Shown: positions 1-14,425 of the stretch, piece by piece
How the letters are laid out: the number at the start of each line of letters is the position of its first letter
Position numbering within the stretch: the first letter of the stretch is position 1
Assembly: GCF_036370855.1 (NCBI RefSeq)
Contig: NC_088099.1
Coordinates: forward strand, 22,473,501-22,537,500
DNA from: Dromaius novaehollandiae
Lineage: Eukaryota > Chordata > Aves > Casuariiformes > Dromaiidae
Length of the DNA stretch: 64,000 bases
Direction: 5' to 3'
The notes under the pieces: generated by a model
Database searches by the model: none
Told to the model about the DNA's origin: nothing
Seen by the model: only the letters and a program-made list of their open reading frames with translations
Position numbers and translations under genes: made by a program

Positions 1-1370
1 AAAAAATACTGAGAAAAATCACAAAAATTGTCAGAAGAACAGGGCTGTACTGAAACTGAAACTATCTAGTTAATTTTTAACTGTCAAGTTTTTAACCATG
101 ATGATACTCATTTCTTTTTCTTTAGCTTCACTGGCAACTATGGTCTAATGAGCACAATTATTATAAGCATGTGCACAAACCCAGGAAGGGCAGGCTGAAA
201 TAAAGAGTAGCAAATACTTGCACAAAACTGTGGATACTCTTTGCAAAATTTTGGGTGAAGTAATAAATTTCATTATGGGTTTTGAGGCTTTTACTTTTTT
301 ACATGCTCTCAGGAATACCTCCTGCCCAGTCTTCACACAAACACCAGTTCTTCCAGTGATCCCTTTGCAGGAGGTTTCAGAGACCGCTGCCATGACTAAC
401 ATGCTGGAAGGGCCTCCTGGTATTTCTCTTAGGAAAAATACACCTTAAAACAAAACAAAGAAAAAACCCAAGCAACTTAAGCTTAACTTCATAAATGTGG
501 CCCATTGCTATTAAAAATAAAATTTCCTCCTTTACCCAGGATGAGGATAGAGTGCCCCTGACCATTGAACTGGTCACGCTGATGAGTGCCGGGGCAGCAG
601 CAGTGAAACGGCCACAGTAGCCCGCTCTGAGCAGGGGTCCGCTTCCCCTTACACACTGAACCGCATTTTGTTCAAAGGCATCTTCTGGATTAATCTGGAT
701 TAATCAGTCACCCACACAATAAATATATGTTAACTCTTAAGCAAAAATAAATTGTTTTCTAGTTGAATAGGCAAAAGGAATTTTCCTGGAGGCTCTGATA
801 AACACAAGTTCATCACGATGGGATCTCATCTTTAGTTCTTGCAGTATATACTGTGTGATCCCTCCTGTTATATGTTACATAACAGGGCTAGAGCTAAACC
901 AGTTTGTCTTTATTTTAGGAAACAGGAAAATTCAGATATCAGAAGACATAATTTTATTTCTGTATATATAACCTGTATAATAAGAAGAAAGCCCGATCAC
1001 ATTGTTTTCAAATGAGAAATTTCTACTCGCTCATGAGAGGTAGGTCAGGTCTGTAACATACCAAGTACACATTTCCTTTCCAGTAATTTATTACCTTAAG
1101 AAATAACAGGGTAGGTATTAGTCAAAGAACGGTAGTCAGAGAGCAGCTGCTGCTAAGTATTTCCTGAGTACCTCCACAGCTGAGACGTACAATTACTTTC
1201 TTTGTCTTCAGTAACTCTCCTACTAATTAAAATAACAAGAATATTAGTCTAATTGGAACTGTATAATGGAAGAATATATCAGCTCCAGCTAATTTTTGTT
1301 GACATTTTGTCATCTAGATAATACAACTTAACATTAGATGTTAATACAGTTAAACAATGTTCATCTACTT

Positions 1371-1408
1371 TTTCTTTTTCTTTCTTTCTTTCTTTCTTTC
1401 TTTCTTTC
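1371..1408 (+). repeat. (TTTC)n microsatellite
   Basis: Roughly nine TTTC units in an intergenic setting. Confidence 0.95.
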
Positions 1409-1964
1409 CCCTCTGTGTTTTCAGAAAGGTTCTTAAGCTTTGGTTTTTCTCATTACTTTTTACAGAGATCAGGGTATAAAACCTGCATCATAGTCTAATA
1501 TGGGGACCTGAAAATTCCTCCAGTTCCTCGTGCCTTCCTGTGATGTCTTTGAATGATCCAATGCAATAGTATCTACTTAAAATTGGAGCTGGAGCAAGCG
1601 AGCTGAAACTTGAGAAGACACATTAAAATTCTTGGTTTTGTTAAGCCACCCTAAGTTTCTCTTTTTCAAAATATACAGCTAATGTCATTTTGGAGAAGTA
1701 CACATAGTGCAAGCAGCTAGAGCAGCAGCATGACAATCAGAATTATTTTTTCCTACCAACATGAAGAAAAAGTAATTTTAGCACCATGTGGGTTGAAACT
1801 TTTCAACAGCTTATTAAGTCAAAAAGAACTCTCGCTGGTTCACTAGAAAAGAAACAAACACACCTTTTAACAGCACTACCCTAGCAATCAGTCCTCTCTG
1901 ATTTTGCGTTGCTGCCTGTCGCTTGCAGAGAGAGAGGTGTTACATTACTGAATTATCCTACAGA

Positions 1965-2180
1965 GTGCCCTCGACTTCCGAGGACCGGGACCACGTCTAA
2001 CACATGAAGATCAGCGGTGTTGCTCTTGCAAGTGTCGCCCCCTGCTCTAGCTCCGGGAGCAGCGGGACGCGCGCCTGGTTCCTACCTGAGACCCAGCCTG
2101 GCTGCAGCGGCCAAACCACAGGCAGTAGCTGGAGACAGAAGGGCGCAGCTCAGGCCTTCGCTGCTCCCAGAGACGTTCAA
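1965..2180. other. Isolated CpG-rich patch in intergenic DNA
   Basis: About 15 CpGs within some 215 bp, including GGGACGCGCGCCTGG, in flanks with almost none. No coding gene fits. Could be a distal promoter, enhancer or repeat-derived piece. Confidence 0.4.
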
Positions 2181-5100
2181 GCAGGACAAGGGCTAAGCAG
2201 TCCAGTGAAGGCAAGGAATGGGGTTTATTGTTTTCCTTCTTCTCTAGCAGTTTGCTTTGCAATGAAATAAATGTGCTCTTACTAAGACAAAGGAAGAAAG
2301 AAATAAACACCAAAAAAGTTGCTAGCTTTCCGGTTGAGATTTGAATATCATTACATCTTTAACTGTGAATAGCAGGACCGAGAATAATCAAAGTATTAAT
2401 TTCCTCATATATAAACAGAAGAAAATTAAAAGCCCATTCACTGCCCACTAAAGTCATGACTAAGTTTCATTAGCAGGAATGGTGATGTAGGCTAACGGCA
2501 TCAGTTCACTAACTGACTCAGAGTAAAGCAAAGCAATCACAGCCTGGGGAAGACTGAATGTGTAAATGTAGTAACTTTTTCTCCCAAACACTTCCACTAC
2601 AGGCATGAGCAATAAGATGAGTCAGCTTGCTCTCCAATAGCAAATATGACAACTACTGTTTTAATGTTAACAGTTCTATTCAGGCCGATGACTGATTCTG
2701 GGACACACGGGTAGATACACAGGCTAATTCATAACCACTTTCTGCCTGTGCACGGGGGAAAGTGCAAAGCATGCTCATTCTGTGACCGTGGCACGTCACG
2801 GACTGACTCACCTTCTTTCTTTCTATTGCTAGTGTGATCTTAAGGAAGGAGCTGCTGGGAAAGATTAGAGTTGCAGGAAATGCTTATCGAAAGCAAATGG
2901 AAATAACAAACAGAAAGCAGCATGGAAACTACATCAGCATACAGGAGCTGGACCGCAACCTTCCTCCCTAGCTGGTGAGAGCAGAGCTTCCACACATCAC
3001 AGTTTCACCAGAGATGTCCTGCAGTTTCTGCAGTTTTGTCAGGCTACTCTAATCGTTTACAGCTGTGCAGGGTTTCTAGGACATCTCAACAGCCTTACCA
3101 GAGCAACTGTGCAACAGGCTCAACTAGACTGCTCTTTATTTGTTTTTTCAAAAATTCCACAAATTTCTATAATGTTTGAATTACCAAGCAGTTCAGTGCT
3201 CCTGGGGGATACTGGACTTCTTGCAAAAAAAGGGACTTCAGAAAGGCATGTATAACCCAGTGGAATGAGACAAAATTTCAGGTAGTGAATACGCCAAAAA
3301 TGTAATTTTAAAGGGACCAGAATTATTCAACCATTTGGTGATTACTTCTGGCTTTCAAAGTAGATAATTTGGCTGGAAGACAAAGCTTGTCTGATATTTT
3401 CTTATGTAAACTTTTCAGTAATGGTGCTTATATTTTGAAACTTAGCTATCTTATTAGGAAAAAAAAATTGAATTATTTATTTAACCCTACCATGAGTTCA
3501 GATTAGAAGAAATACTTTAGTTAAACCCTACATAAGTAGTTAGATGGTCTGTTCAGTCACTCAGTTGTTGATGCCATTGTCTCAGTTCTGCTCTCTGTCC
3601 TGATTCTGCAAGTTAATAGAGTTATCAACTCAGTAAATAAAACTGAGCTCACAGTGGCAACACGCACATGATAGCAGGAGATTTGAGATGGAGAAAGGAG
3701 GAGGGAGCAATATCTCCTGAGGCAGCAGTATCCAAGGAAGGAATACACAGATTAGGATTAACCCCCCCAATAGCAGTTCCACTGCACTTGTCAGCCTTAG
3801 CTGTCCCAGCAGTTTCTAATGTCATCATTCCCTATTTTTCTGATCAGGAAACAGGCCACAGAGATATAGTGACATTTGCAGACCAGGTCAGCATCACTAC
3901 TGGGAATGAATAGTGTTTCTAACCTGAGGATTTTAAGTTCAGTCATTACGGTAAATCTTTTCCTAATTATCTGACTCTTCAGAAGCGATCAAGAAACTGT
4001 TTACAGCTCTAAAAAAAAGTATTAATCTTTAATGTATCCACTTGCTGTGGAAAATGTACGTGTTAACCCAGGGAGAGTAGAAAGAAAATTTGTTTTAATA
4101 TTTCTCTTATCTCTACTACCTTGATAGCTATTCTTCATTGCTAGCAACTGCAATCTCTTGGAGCAGTACAAAACACAGATAAAATCTCCAATGTGACATG
4201 CTAGGAAATAACGTTTCAGCAGTCTTACCTTGTATTCTAATTCATAAAATTACTTGGCTCCCGTTAGCATTAGTTAGCCTTTAGCAATCTAACTGCAGGC
4301 TTCAAACTAAAAAAAAAAAAAAAGCTCCAAAGATTTTCCTCACTGTAGTTTTACTGTATGGCAAAACAGTAATACGAGTTTTCTGAGTATCACTTTAATT
4401 TACAAGGTTCATATAAACACGTCAATACAGATAAGCACAGGTTGATACACTGCCCTTAATTTATGCAAAACCACTACTGACCATCTAACTGTGGAGATCC
4501 GTACAAAGAAGCATTGTAGGGCAGATAGAATAGTTTATAATAGCAGCCCGATGATATGAACTGTGCAGCTGAGGTTTGGCTATTGCCCCAGGTCTTTTGG
4601 GCCAGACATCTGAAATCCCACGAGCAGCGTGGGCTGGGACTGAGATGGCAGCCAAGGGCCCAGGGCAGGGAGAGCTTCACATTTCATGTTCTTGCAGAGG
4701 TGAGGCCAAGCTGCTTGATTCTTCCAATACTAAGAGTCCATATCAGTTTATGCTTTCCAGTTTTTCATCTCAAGGAGGAAAGGTAGAGGTGACAAAGCCA
4801 AGACTCTCCTTTATGAGATCCGCAGGCTAAGCCTGTTACAAAGCTCAAGAACTCTTCGACTCCACCTCTTCAGCCTTTTCACAAAATGACAAATCTCTCT
4901 CCATCCACGCAGCTCCCTCTATTGTTCGGACACCTCCTAAAAACTCCGTACAATTCACAAGGCATCATCTCCTTCTGTATCTGTGATTTTAAAAAATCCT
5001 CTTACCATAGCTTAGGAGCTCCAGTGTGCATTTCCAGCTTTACGCTTGAAAGCTTTCTGGGAGGTCTGCCACAGATTTCTTGTATAGCATGAAAAATCTC

Positions 5101-8100
5101 AGCTGTGCTTAACCAGTGTTATGTTAAATGATGGAAGCAACACACCCAACCACCCCTAGGACCATATACCCATGCTGCTCAGCTGAAGGCTTTCACAAAA
5201 TAATGCACCACTTCCTCCTCAGGCATCAATGAATCTAATGAAAAAAAGTTATTTTGTACAGAGCTTCGACTACACCTGATTCAAATAAGCAAATAATAAG
5301 CATCTGAAAGGTTATATCATAAAATATTTACATTTTAAACTTAGTGAAGTCCAATTAATGGATCTTTTTCCCCTGTTTACTTAGCATCTCCATTTTACAG
5401 CACCTCTGTAATCTAAAATAAGTAAGAGTAAAAAAATCCCACAGTCTATTTCTATATATTAGAATTATCTGTATGACAAGCAGCTTTTAGAAAGGACATA
5501 ACAGCAATTTCAGAAAGTAATCCTGGGGCAACTGTTCCCCAGTGCCCATGACAGTGAATTCCATCTTTTGGAAACTAGCGTTTCCCATATCCCTCACCTC
5601 CATTCACCTATTTTCTTTCACTCAAGAAAAAATAAAAATAAAAATTAAACAGCTGGACTATGAGATCTGTTACATTTTGTGAAATGCAACAGCACAGAAA
5701 CCATGCAGAAAAATATGTATTTTTTGAAAACTGTAAGTAATGATGAAAAGTGGGGTAATCTGAAAAAAAGGCGGTTACGCTTGCATTCTAGGAGAAAGGT
5801 AGTCTTGCTTAGGTGAGGGTAGCGTTCCAGACGACCATGAAAATTCATTATGTGCAAACTTTACCAAGGGAGTTGTGCTCTCCTACGCTGGCACCAGACA
5901 GAGATAGTTGTGCCTGTGTTTGACACTGTCGGATATCTGTCCTTTCTGGCTGCCTTTTCTGTTTTGCAGCCCATGTAAGAAGGGACGTAATTGCTGCTTC
6001 AGAGGCAAGGAGGAAATGGGTACAACTGAGAGCAAGCCCAGATGCAAGAACAAATAAAATAGGAGGGAAAGAGAGTGAGGATACTAAATCTGACCCAAGT
6101 CAGATTTGAATTCAAGCCTGTACATGAATATGCTGAGCTAGGAAGCCCCGGTGAGGCTCTCCTCATATGCATTCTGCCTTGCTCTCCTCTGAGCAGCTAA
6201 TTTCAGTCACATCAGTGAGGTCTTTTAAGCCTTGAAGAGTTGTGCCTGCAAATACCTCCTAACTGCTCTAAACCTTTCTGATGCATAAGTTATAACTTCA
6301 GACCTTTCACATGACATTTTCTTCACATTCTTTCATATAACATTCACTAGTATAAGGAAAGGGTTGACTAAACATTTCACTATGAGAAGTGAAAGGGAGA
6401 GTAAGTAGCCAGTTTGGGAAAAGAAAATGAACTAAGCCATCAACATTCATACATGACTTCCTGAGTAAGAATTACAGTATTATCATTCTAGTCTACTTTA
6501 TCTTAACCCTCACTTACACGGTAATGGTTACATTAAGGTGGCTCTGTCCTCAGAGTAGGGATTATCTGTTAACTGCTTCCTGAAACCTACTCTGAACATC
6601 CCTGAGCAGATTCAAAACATAAGCAGCAATGAAAATATTAACATACTGGCTCTAGCTTAAGTTTTTATGAACTATCCAATCAGTTTTACAAGACATTTCA
6701 GTGCAATACTTTCATCATCAATAGTCCCCAAAATTAACTAGCAAGTCTATCACATGTTTTTGGTTGGGTTTGACAAAGATGGAAAGTCTTAATTTGCTCA
6801 CAGAATGTAGTGGAAGTGTTAATATGTTTAAAACAAGCAAATAAAATCATTTCTTTACAGCTGTATCTTTTTCTTCTCCTCTTTCCTTATGTGACTGAAG
6901 ATAGATATAAACCTAAAGGGAAAGAGAGAGTGATAAAGAATACACATGCAAACACACCTGTGTTTGTTCATGATTTTGTTCATTTTTTAATCGCCATTTA
7001 AAATTTATGTATAATGCATCTGTAAGGAGACAGAGTCCCTGCAAATAGGCACACTCTGGTATCCCATGAAACTCAGGACAGCTGCATATAGTTGAAGCCT
7101 GCACACATTTTAGATTAAGCTCTTTTTACAAAACGCACCCCTCCATTAAGAAAGCCAGAGCACCCTACAGCCCACCCTAAAGCTATTCTTTATACATTAG
7201 GTGGTATATACAATGAAAATAAAACAGGTTTTACTATTTAGTATCTAATCAGTGTTTAAAAATGCACACTTAATGTTTGGATAGCTTAAACGACACTCAA
7301 ATTTCAAGCAATTATAAATCAGATGCAGTAATTTTGCTGATTCTCAACGGCAAAACACAAAAGCAACGTTGTTTGGCTGTGGTCTGTTTTTGGCAGAACC
7401 AGCTGAGGGGTGATAACTACTGAAAAATATACTCTGTAACTCAGTAAAGCATATTTAAGATATTAGAATGAATATGGCATACTTAATAGGTTATCACACC
7501 AACATGACCTAAATTTTCCGCAAGTGATAGAAAACTACTACATTTTGCTTCATTCCTGAACTTGATTTAATCATATTATGTGCTCTTCCTGGTGTCTCTT
7601 TAAATTAACAGTGATAAGCAGACCATCCTACCTCACCATGCGAGATCTTTGCAGTTTGAATCATCCATTATACAGTACAAAATATGATTAGCTGACAAAG
7701 TAATACACGGATTATAATGGATTATCATTGATCAGTAACAGGGGTGAGAATCTACAGCTTCAGTGGAGGGGTCTTCGGAACTAAAGGAATATTTTTGGTT
7801 ATCAATTTAAAACATTACATGCACATGGAAACTGCAGATTCTGTCAGAAATCCCATTACACAACTACAGATTTGTCAGGATATCTGCTAAATGATGAATT
7901 CATTCTGAACTGAAAGAGGAGCTGACTGCGTATCAATCATCTCTGCAATCCTTGCTCTACAAAGGTGTGAATGCCTTTTACAGACACTTGACATCTGTAA
8001 TTTTCATGGTTTGTAGCAGTTTTTTCTAGCTTTTAACTTTTATTGCCTCCAAGATATTTAATCTCAAAGTTTGCTGACCTCCAGCTTGCAGTTTTAAAAA

Positions 8101-9818
8101 TGAGAATCTTTAAAGTAACAAGCTGAAAATTCAAAGAGCAGATTGAAGTCATGTGTGGAGTCTGAAAAGTTGACCATTTGGAGGGTCTTGCCTTTATAAC
8201 TTCGTATAACATTTGTGTCTTATGTTTTTAAAGCATATTTTACTGTCATAAGCCTGTTGATAAAAATGTGCATCTAATGGTAACTTCGTTTTGAGCTGCA
8301 TTTCCAATTATATTGATACTTTTCATCCTTTTTAAGTCATGAGTGAGAAAAGAAACTTGAGACTTTTTTTTAAAACAGAATTTTCATATGATTAGTTTTA
8401 TCAATATAATATCTCACAACTCTGAAATAAAGATATCTATCTTACTGTAGCCATTTGCAACCAAACATTCATATAAAGAATATGGTTTCAACCAATCTAC
8501 ATAAGAAGCGAATTGTTCTAAGACAATACAGAGAACTCCTTCTTCCAAGTAAACAGTTTAAAATAGATATGCTAATGCTCTCTAGATTTTGATGGCGGAT
8601 GGAAGGAAAAGTAAGCTAGACAAATAGTCTGATGATGCTAAATTAAAATATAATGAAATTTACCAAACATCTTTAAGACTTTAAACCTTAAAATCATGAT
8701 GGAGCTGGGCAGCATTCCACGCTATGATACACTGGATGAAATAAATTGATACAAAGGAATTGTATTTTACAAAGGAATAGATAGAAAGGAATTACTTCTA
8801 TCTCTAGAGGAAGTGACTGAGATCAAATAAGATTATGGTATGATATTATTGAACAAACAAGTTTAAATCTCAGGAAAAAGATCCATCTTTTACTTCACAA
8901 GTCCAGTTCCTCTAGACTTTTATCCAGTATTCTGGGAGAAAGAACAGATGGTAGCACTGGAGCAGGCATAAAGAATTTTAAATATATATTGTCTATACTT
9001 GCACTGGTCTCAGGTTATTAAGAGCTTATTTATGCTGAGGAAATAGTTCAAAACGAACAATGCATGCAATAGAAAGCATTAGTCACTTGCTTGTGGATAG
9101 CTTTCACAGTTATCACACTCAATGTTATTACGGTAGCCAAATGTATTAATCTTATCTTCAGTTCCACTGTAATACACACATCTTGAAAAGAAAGATCAAA
9201 ATCATCTATTTTTCAATGTAGAAGGTGATTTCACTTAGAAGTTGGAAAGGGAAGGATAACAAAAAGAAACCATACAGCAATACATGGAAAACTAGAAAAA
9301 AAGTCAGAGAATGACACCTGAAAAAGCAGAATTCAAAATTCTATGTAATATCTATAAAATACTACTAGGTACAGCTCAGCTATACATAAGCTTCCCCTCT
9401 TGCAAAAAACAAACAAACAAACAGCTTGTTTTCTTTTGCTGCACTGTCCTTGTTCAGAGGAAGAAAAACAGGGTCTAAATGAGAGAAGAATAAGCTGAAC
9501 TAGAGCTGGTTGTTGAATTCAAATAAAGTTAGTGAAACTTGTTCTCCACAACATTTGATTGTCTCATTATCAGGCTACATGCTTCAAAATCCTAACACAG
9601 TGCAGCAAAAATCTTTTTAAGGTTATTTATAAGCAATAGAAAGCATTGAACAACTGTTAGAGTTAGCAGATTTGCACACAGAATCAGCTCTCCATTGGAA
9701 GTTCAAATCTCCAAGAGGCTAAATTAAAGGTTTTTCTATAATGAAAAATTCAACATAGTGAGTATGTTGGTTGTTTTTGAACTTGACGTTAAGCTAAGAA
9801 AAAGCTGAGCAGGAAGGT

Positions 9819-9819
<1 letters not shown>

Positions 9820-9854
<35 letters not shown>
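9820..9854 (+). repeat. Poly(T) tract, 35 nt
   Basis: Uninterrupted T run; the poly(A) end of the retroposed sequence on the minus strand. Confidence 0.97.
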
Positions 9855-9857
<3 letters not shown>

Positions 9858-10080
9858 TAAACACCAGGGTTTTGATCTTTATTGCACTAATTCCAAATGT
9901 ATAAACAAAATAGAACTAAAGTTATCCTTAATAAAAGTACATTTAATACCTGTTTTTCCCACCGTGTTTTTGCATTTAAGTCTGGAGCCTAATTTTGAAA
10001 AATAAGAAACGTACCTGTGCATTTTGGAATTTTGTTTTGGAAAGTAGAGAATTGAGTAGCTTTTAGTTGTGTTCTCCATT
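9820..10080 (-). pseudogene. Retroposed 3' end with poly(A) signal and tail, parent unknown
   Basis: On the minus strand an AATAAA (plus-strand TTTATT at 9878-9883) is followed 23 nt later by an A35 tract (T run 9820-9854). This is the exact arrangement of a reverse-transcribed polyadenylated RNA. The body upstream is AT-rich 3'UTR-like sequence with no protein I recognise; its far boundary is not visible. Confidence 0.5.
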
Positions 10081-10404
10081 CTTCCAAAACAGAATTTCTA
10101 CTGATGAAATCTTTTACGTGCTTAAATTCAAGGCTTCCTACATCACTCACTTGTGTGAGTGCATATTGCAGGGGGAGGGTAGAAGGGAAGGCTTGTGTGT
10201 TTGCAAGGACGTAGCTTTTTTCCTTCATCTCTTTTAGCTTTTCTCCTTTTGGTAGAAAGTAAGACAGGATGTTATTTTCTGTGAAAGTTACTTAATGGTT
10301 GATTTTTAGCCAGATCAGTTCCCCAACTCATCATGTGGCCACATAAGTGCTCAAACTGATGCACTGGGCATGGAGTCACGACTGCAGCTGAAGTTGCCCA
10401 AGTG

Positions 10405-10565
10405 GGTAAGCACTGGCACACGTTGCCCAGAGGGGTTATGATCCAGACTTGAGTGGACAAGGCTCTAAGCAACCTGACCAAAGTTTGAAGTTGGCCCTGC
10501 TTTCAACAGAGCTGGAGTAAACAATCTCCAAAGGTATCTTCCAGCCTAAATGATTTTGTGATTCT
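10405..10565 (+). mobile_element. CR1 LINE 3' end fragment
   Basis: Diverged CR1 3' end in sense orientation. Recognisable blocks are GGCACACGTTGCCCAGAGG, a segment with CTCTAAGCAACCTG, then TATCTTCCAGCCTAAATG and the terminal TTTTGTGATTCT, matching the usual CR1 tail order. Confidence 0.8.
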
Positions 10566-12251
10566 CATTGCTGCAGAACAGTATCATCCGACTGAAGCAC
10601 ACTTTCACATTTCCTCGCCTGTGCACAACAGATGCACGTACGCCTCCAAGGCCCTTTCCCTCCTCCTCATCCCTCAGCAGGAAGTCAGTGTCTTTCTGCA
10701 TTCCTACTCAAATACCCTTTAAAGCAGTCAGTGAAGCAGGCATCCGGTTTTGAACAATTGCTGAATGAGGTATGGTAAATGAAGCTAAGAAAATGCTCTG
10801 AATATTCATTAACAGCTGAAACTTTCTGGAAACATGAGAGAGAATGAAAGTTTAAAACAGCACTTCAGTTTCTGGCTACCAGAAGCGAGTTCAAGGCAGA
10901 AGAGAAGAGAGCTGCAGGAAGCTTTATTTCTGCAAACAACTAATTCTGAAATGGCTGATGCTTACTAGGAAGAAGCTAATTACAAAATTGAATTGTAGAA
11001 AACTGAGAAGTGTTGTGCTTCATACAAAAAATGAAACATGAGGCACACAGATAGATAGTATGAAGAGAAGTGAAGGCTGAAAAGGCGAGCTCATGATTTT
11101 TAAAAGATCAAAAGTGAAGCATGAGACAAATCTTCAAGAAGAGCTAGATCTGGAATAAAATATTAAGAAAATACTAAAAAAAATACACCAATCAATCGTC
11201 ACTCAACTAGAAGTGAAGCTTGTGATGTACAGAGCAAGATACAGCAGTACGGACACAACAAAAATTCCAAAATGCTACCAGAAAAAAAGAGAACAGAGGC
11301 AGAAAGTGGTTAATGCAGGAATCAAAACAAGACAAACAGGCACACAGAACAACAAATTGTGTGGCAGACTTCCATACTAAGAATATGCCCATCATTTGAA
11401 AATCAAAGTAAACAATAAGGAGAATCACATGATTTTGCAAACCCAGGCAAGCACTAGCAGGGTATAAACAGCCTGAACAAGGCTGGAAACACCACCATTA
11501 ACATACTGGAAGGAACGAACAATGCTGCAGTAAAAAGTGAATGGGCTATCAATTTTAAAGGAAACAGAATGCTGATCACAAATTTGACATAGATGAACAA
11601 TCTACTGTTATCAAGACACGGTAATTGTTACCCTTGAGAGAAAAGCCACAGGTAAAGAGGTGAAACTTAAATGTTATATAAGAGATTTTAATCACCAACA
11701 GAAGTTTATGAACTAAATGAACAGGTAACTAAGGGAATGGAAAAGGTACAATCCATACAGTATACTGAAGAGGAGGGAAAAAAAATCTCAAGTAAAAGAT
11801 GTGTCATGATCCATATTTCATCACTGGCGACCACTGATGAGATGGGGATCAAGTTAAAACAACTACAGGAAGAGTTTGGGGATGTTTCTTTGGGTGAAGG
11901 CCTGGAGGAGCCCATCCAGGACATGATCTTCTGGCACAAGGAGTAGGTGAGGCTTGTATTTTATGGGGGCCCACTTTAGCTGTAACTTTTCAGCTGAATT
12001 CAGATATGAAGCCAAACAGATGTCTGCCAGCTTTCTCACTTTGTGACTTCCGAACCAGTGGACTGACCTTCTACCAAGTTCCTACTTGGTTCTGCACTAC
12101 GTGATTTGCCCCACGTTTAATTTTTTTCTACTTCATCAGAATTCCAACTGCAATAAAAATAAGGCTTACAGGGATGCCTAGATACAAAAATTGCACATGA
12201 CAAACATTTAACTAGCCAGTTCATCACACAAAGACATTTTACAGTCAACAT

Positions 12252-12276
12252 AAAAAAAAAAAAAAAAAAAAAAAAA
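12252..12276 (+). repeat. Poly(A) tract, 25 nt
   Basis: Uninterrupted A run. The nearest AATAAA upstream is about 100 nt away, so a retroposition origin is not clear. Confidence 0.97.
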
Positions 12277-14359
12277 TGCTTGCAGTAAGTTAGCATCCCA
12301 CCCAGCCACATAGGATGACAGATATTTCACTTGGAAGTGAAGGGCATATATAGGGATAGGATATTATCTCTGTGTTTCTGCAATGAAAAATTCTTTAAAG
12401 TTTGTATTTTAAAGTAGTAAATAGGAATTTTATTTAAAAATTAGTGTAATTCTACTCTCAGAAGCATTATTTAACAAAATCAGTTGTGTTCAGAATGTCA
12501 CTACCACCTGAAAAGGACACAATAAAGTGATAATTGACCTTGACAGCTAGAAGTATCTCTCTTTTCCTTGGAACATTTAACTCCTAGATGCAGTCAATTA
12601 CTTTCAGGTAATGCCCACTTCAAGGGGCTCATTGCTCAGTTCTTTCGGAACAAAATACATTTACTAGCCTGAATTAAGCCTATTTTCCTGAAGTTCTAAT
12701 GGTATTTTAGAGCAATTTTAGCAACATTAAAATTCTCTCTCATCATGTATTATGCTTTAAAAAATAAAGCCAACTGACATCTCTGTTTAAAAGCTATCAA
12801 TTATTTATGAATCCTCTAAGTCATTGTTTCATAATGCTGCATTCATTAGTACATATACTAAAATAGATTTATAGGTTCAATGGCTAGATTTTACTTCTCA
12901 GACTATAAATGAATTGGGTAACTTTTAATTTAAATGTGTATAAATACCTCATAATTGATGGGGAGAGTCTGTGGGTCTTTGGCTTAAGCCAGGAACACTG
13001 GCAGAGTGAAAACAAAGCATGGCGGTATGCCATGTTTTATTACTCTGTCACTACAAGAAAAACCAATATAGTGTCTGCCCAGGAATCTTAGAGTTTGTGT
13101 TCAGTGTTGAGAAATCCCAGTTGACAAGAAGTCAATAGAACAACAACTGAAAAGAAAGAGACTGGAATGTAAAGCCAGTGGCTCACACCTAGGTCTCTCA
13201 TCTATTACTTGTGCAGCACAATTAAAAAACTCAAGTTCCTTTTACTCCCAAAGAAGCTTCTAAATTAGGCATACAGTGAAAGGCAGGCACAGACTCACAT
13301 AAGGCAAAAATTATCTGACCTTAGAATGAAAGTGCTTTTTCCCCCTCCTTGTTTCAACTCATTTATAGTCAACCTTTTCTTAGAAACATTCCTGGAATCT
13401 CTATAGAAACTATTAGAAAAAGTCCTTACCGAAGAGAATAGAAATCAGACCACCAGCTGAAGTAAGAAGTTATCATATTTAATTGGTTATTATCCAGATA
13501 TACACAATTCATGTTCATGTAAGATCCCATTTTTATTGCAGCTGAAAAGATCACAGGAAGCAAGAGGCACTTCCTAAACACTTGCAGAGAATCAATGTTT
13601 GGAATTGCAGCCAGTCCAACACTGTGTTCCTTTACTTCTAATTATACAGTACTGTAAAGAGGAATGAGAACTGATGGGCTACATACCCTACTCCAAGTCT
13701 TAAACATTTCCTATAGTGTGTTTATTCTCACAGAGGCAATTGGATTTAATTCTACAGTAATTACTTCCTAGTTTTCCTCCAGAAGTACACTACATTTCCT
13801 ATTAAAAAAAACCAAAAAACCAAAAACCTGATTACTTGATTCCATCAAGTAGATGCTGTCTTGCAACTTACCGAGAAAGAGCAAGAAATATTTTGAAAGT
13901 TAACATTAGTATTTGAAAGGTGCCAAGTCCAATAGCAACTATTTGACTGGAAAAGCAGTTGATGGGCCTAAGGACGGAGTGTTTGGGCCTCAGTAGGATC
14001 AATATTCATTATGTTTAATACTCATTGAACAGAGGAGAACACACATCTGCATCAGCTTTTATTACACATCAGAGAAATATAAACGCCCTCTTGCTTTAAA
14101 CATTCAATCATTTTTATTTTCCTACCATATTTTTCTTCAACTGCCTTCTTCAGCCTGTACCTATCATAGTGTATGCAGTTGAAATCTATGCCAAATTTTA
14201 ATTATGCCATTTCTTTAAAATTCAGTTTTTCCAGACACTGGAGTTTGAGCACTGATGGTGGTTATTTTGTTGTCAAATTTTAAAGCTTGACCAAAAAACG
14301 CTTTTTTAGCACAAGATTAGGACACCAAATTCCCAAGCCAATCTGATGCCAACTTTCTT

Positions 14360-14425
14360 TTTGACTCTGATCAAACTAGTTAGCCTCCTGCTTTAGTTTT
14401 CTCATCTGTAAAATGTGATAATACC
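14360..14425 (+). mobile_element. MIR / CORE-SINE fragment
   Basis: A short intergenic stretch with TTTTCTCATCTGTAAAATG followed by TGATAATACC, the MIR core order. Diverged and truncated. Confidence 0.6.

Larger units (their letters stand above)
1..9819. other. Intergenic, no gene recognised
   Basis: AT-rich DNA beyond the ARL5B 3' end. Apart from the TTTC microsatellite and the CpG-rich patch near 2 kb, only short chance ORFs (under 90 codons) without recognisable domains are seen. Confidence 0.6.

Noticed and set aside
3668-3913. 81-codon plus-strand frame
   Set aside because: No recognisable domain, single isolated frame, and no promoter or exon signals; length is ordinary for chance.
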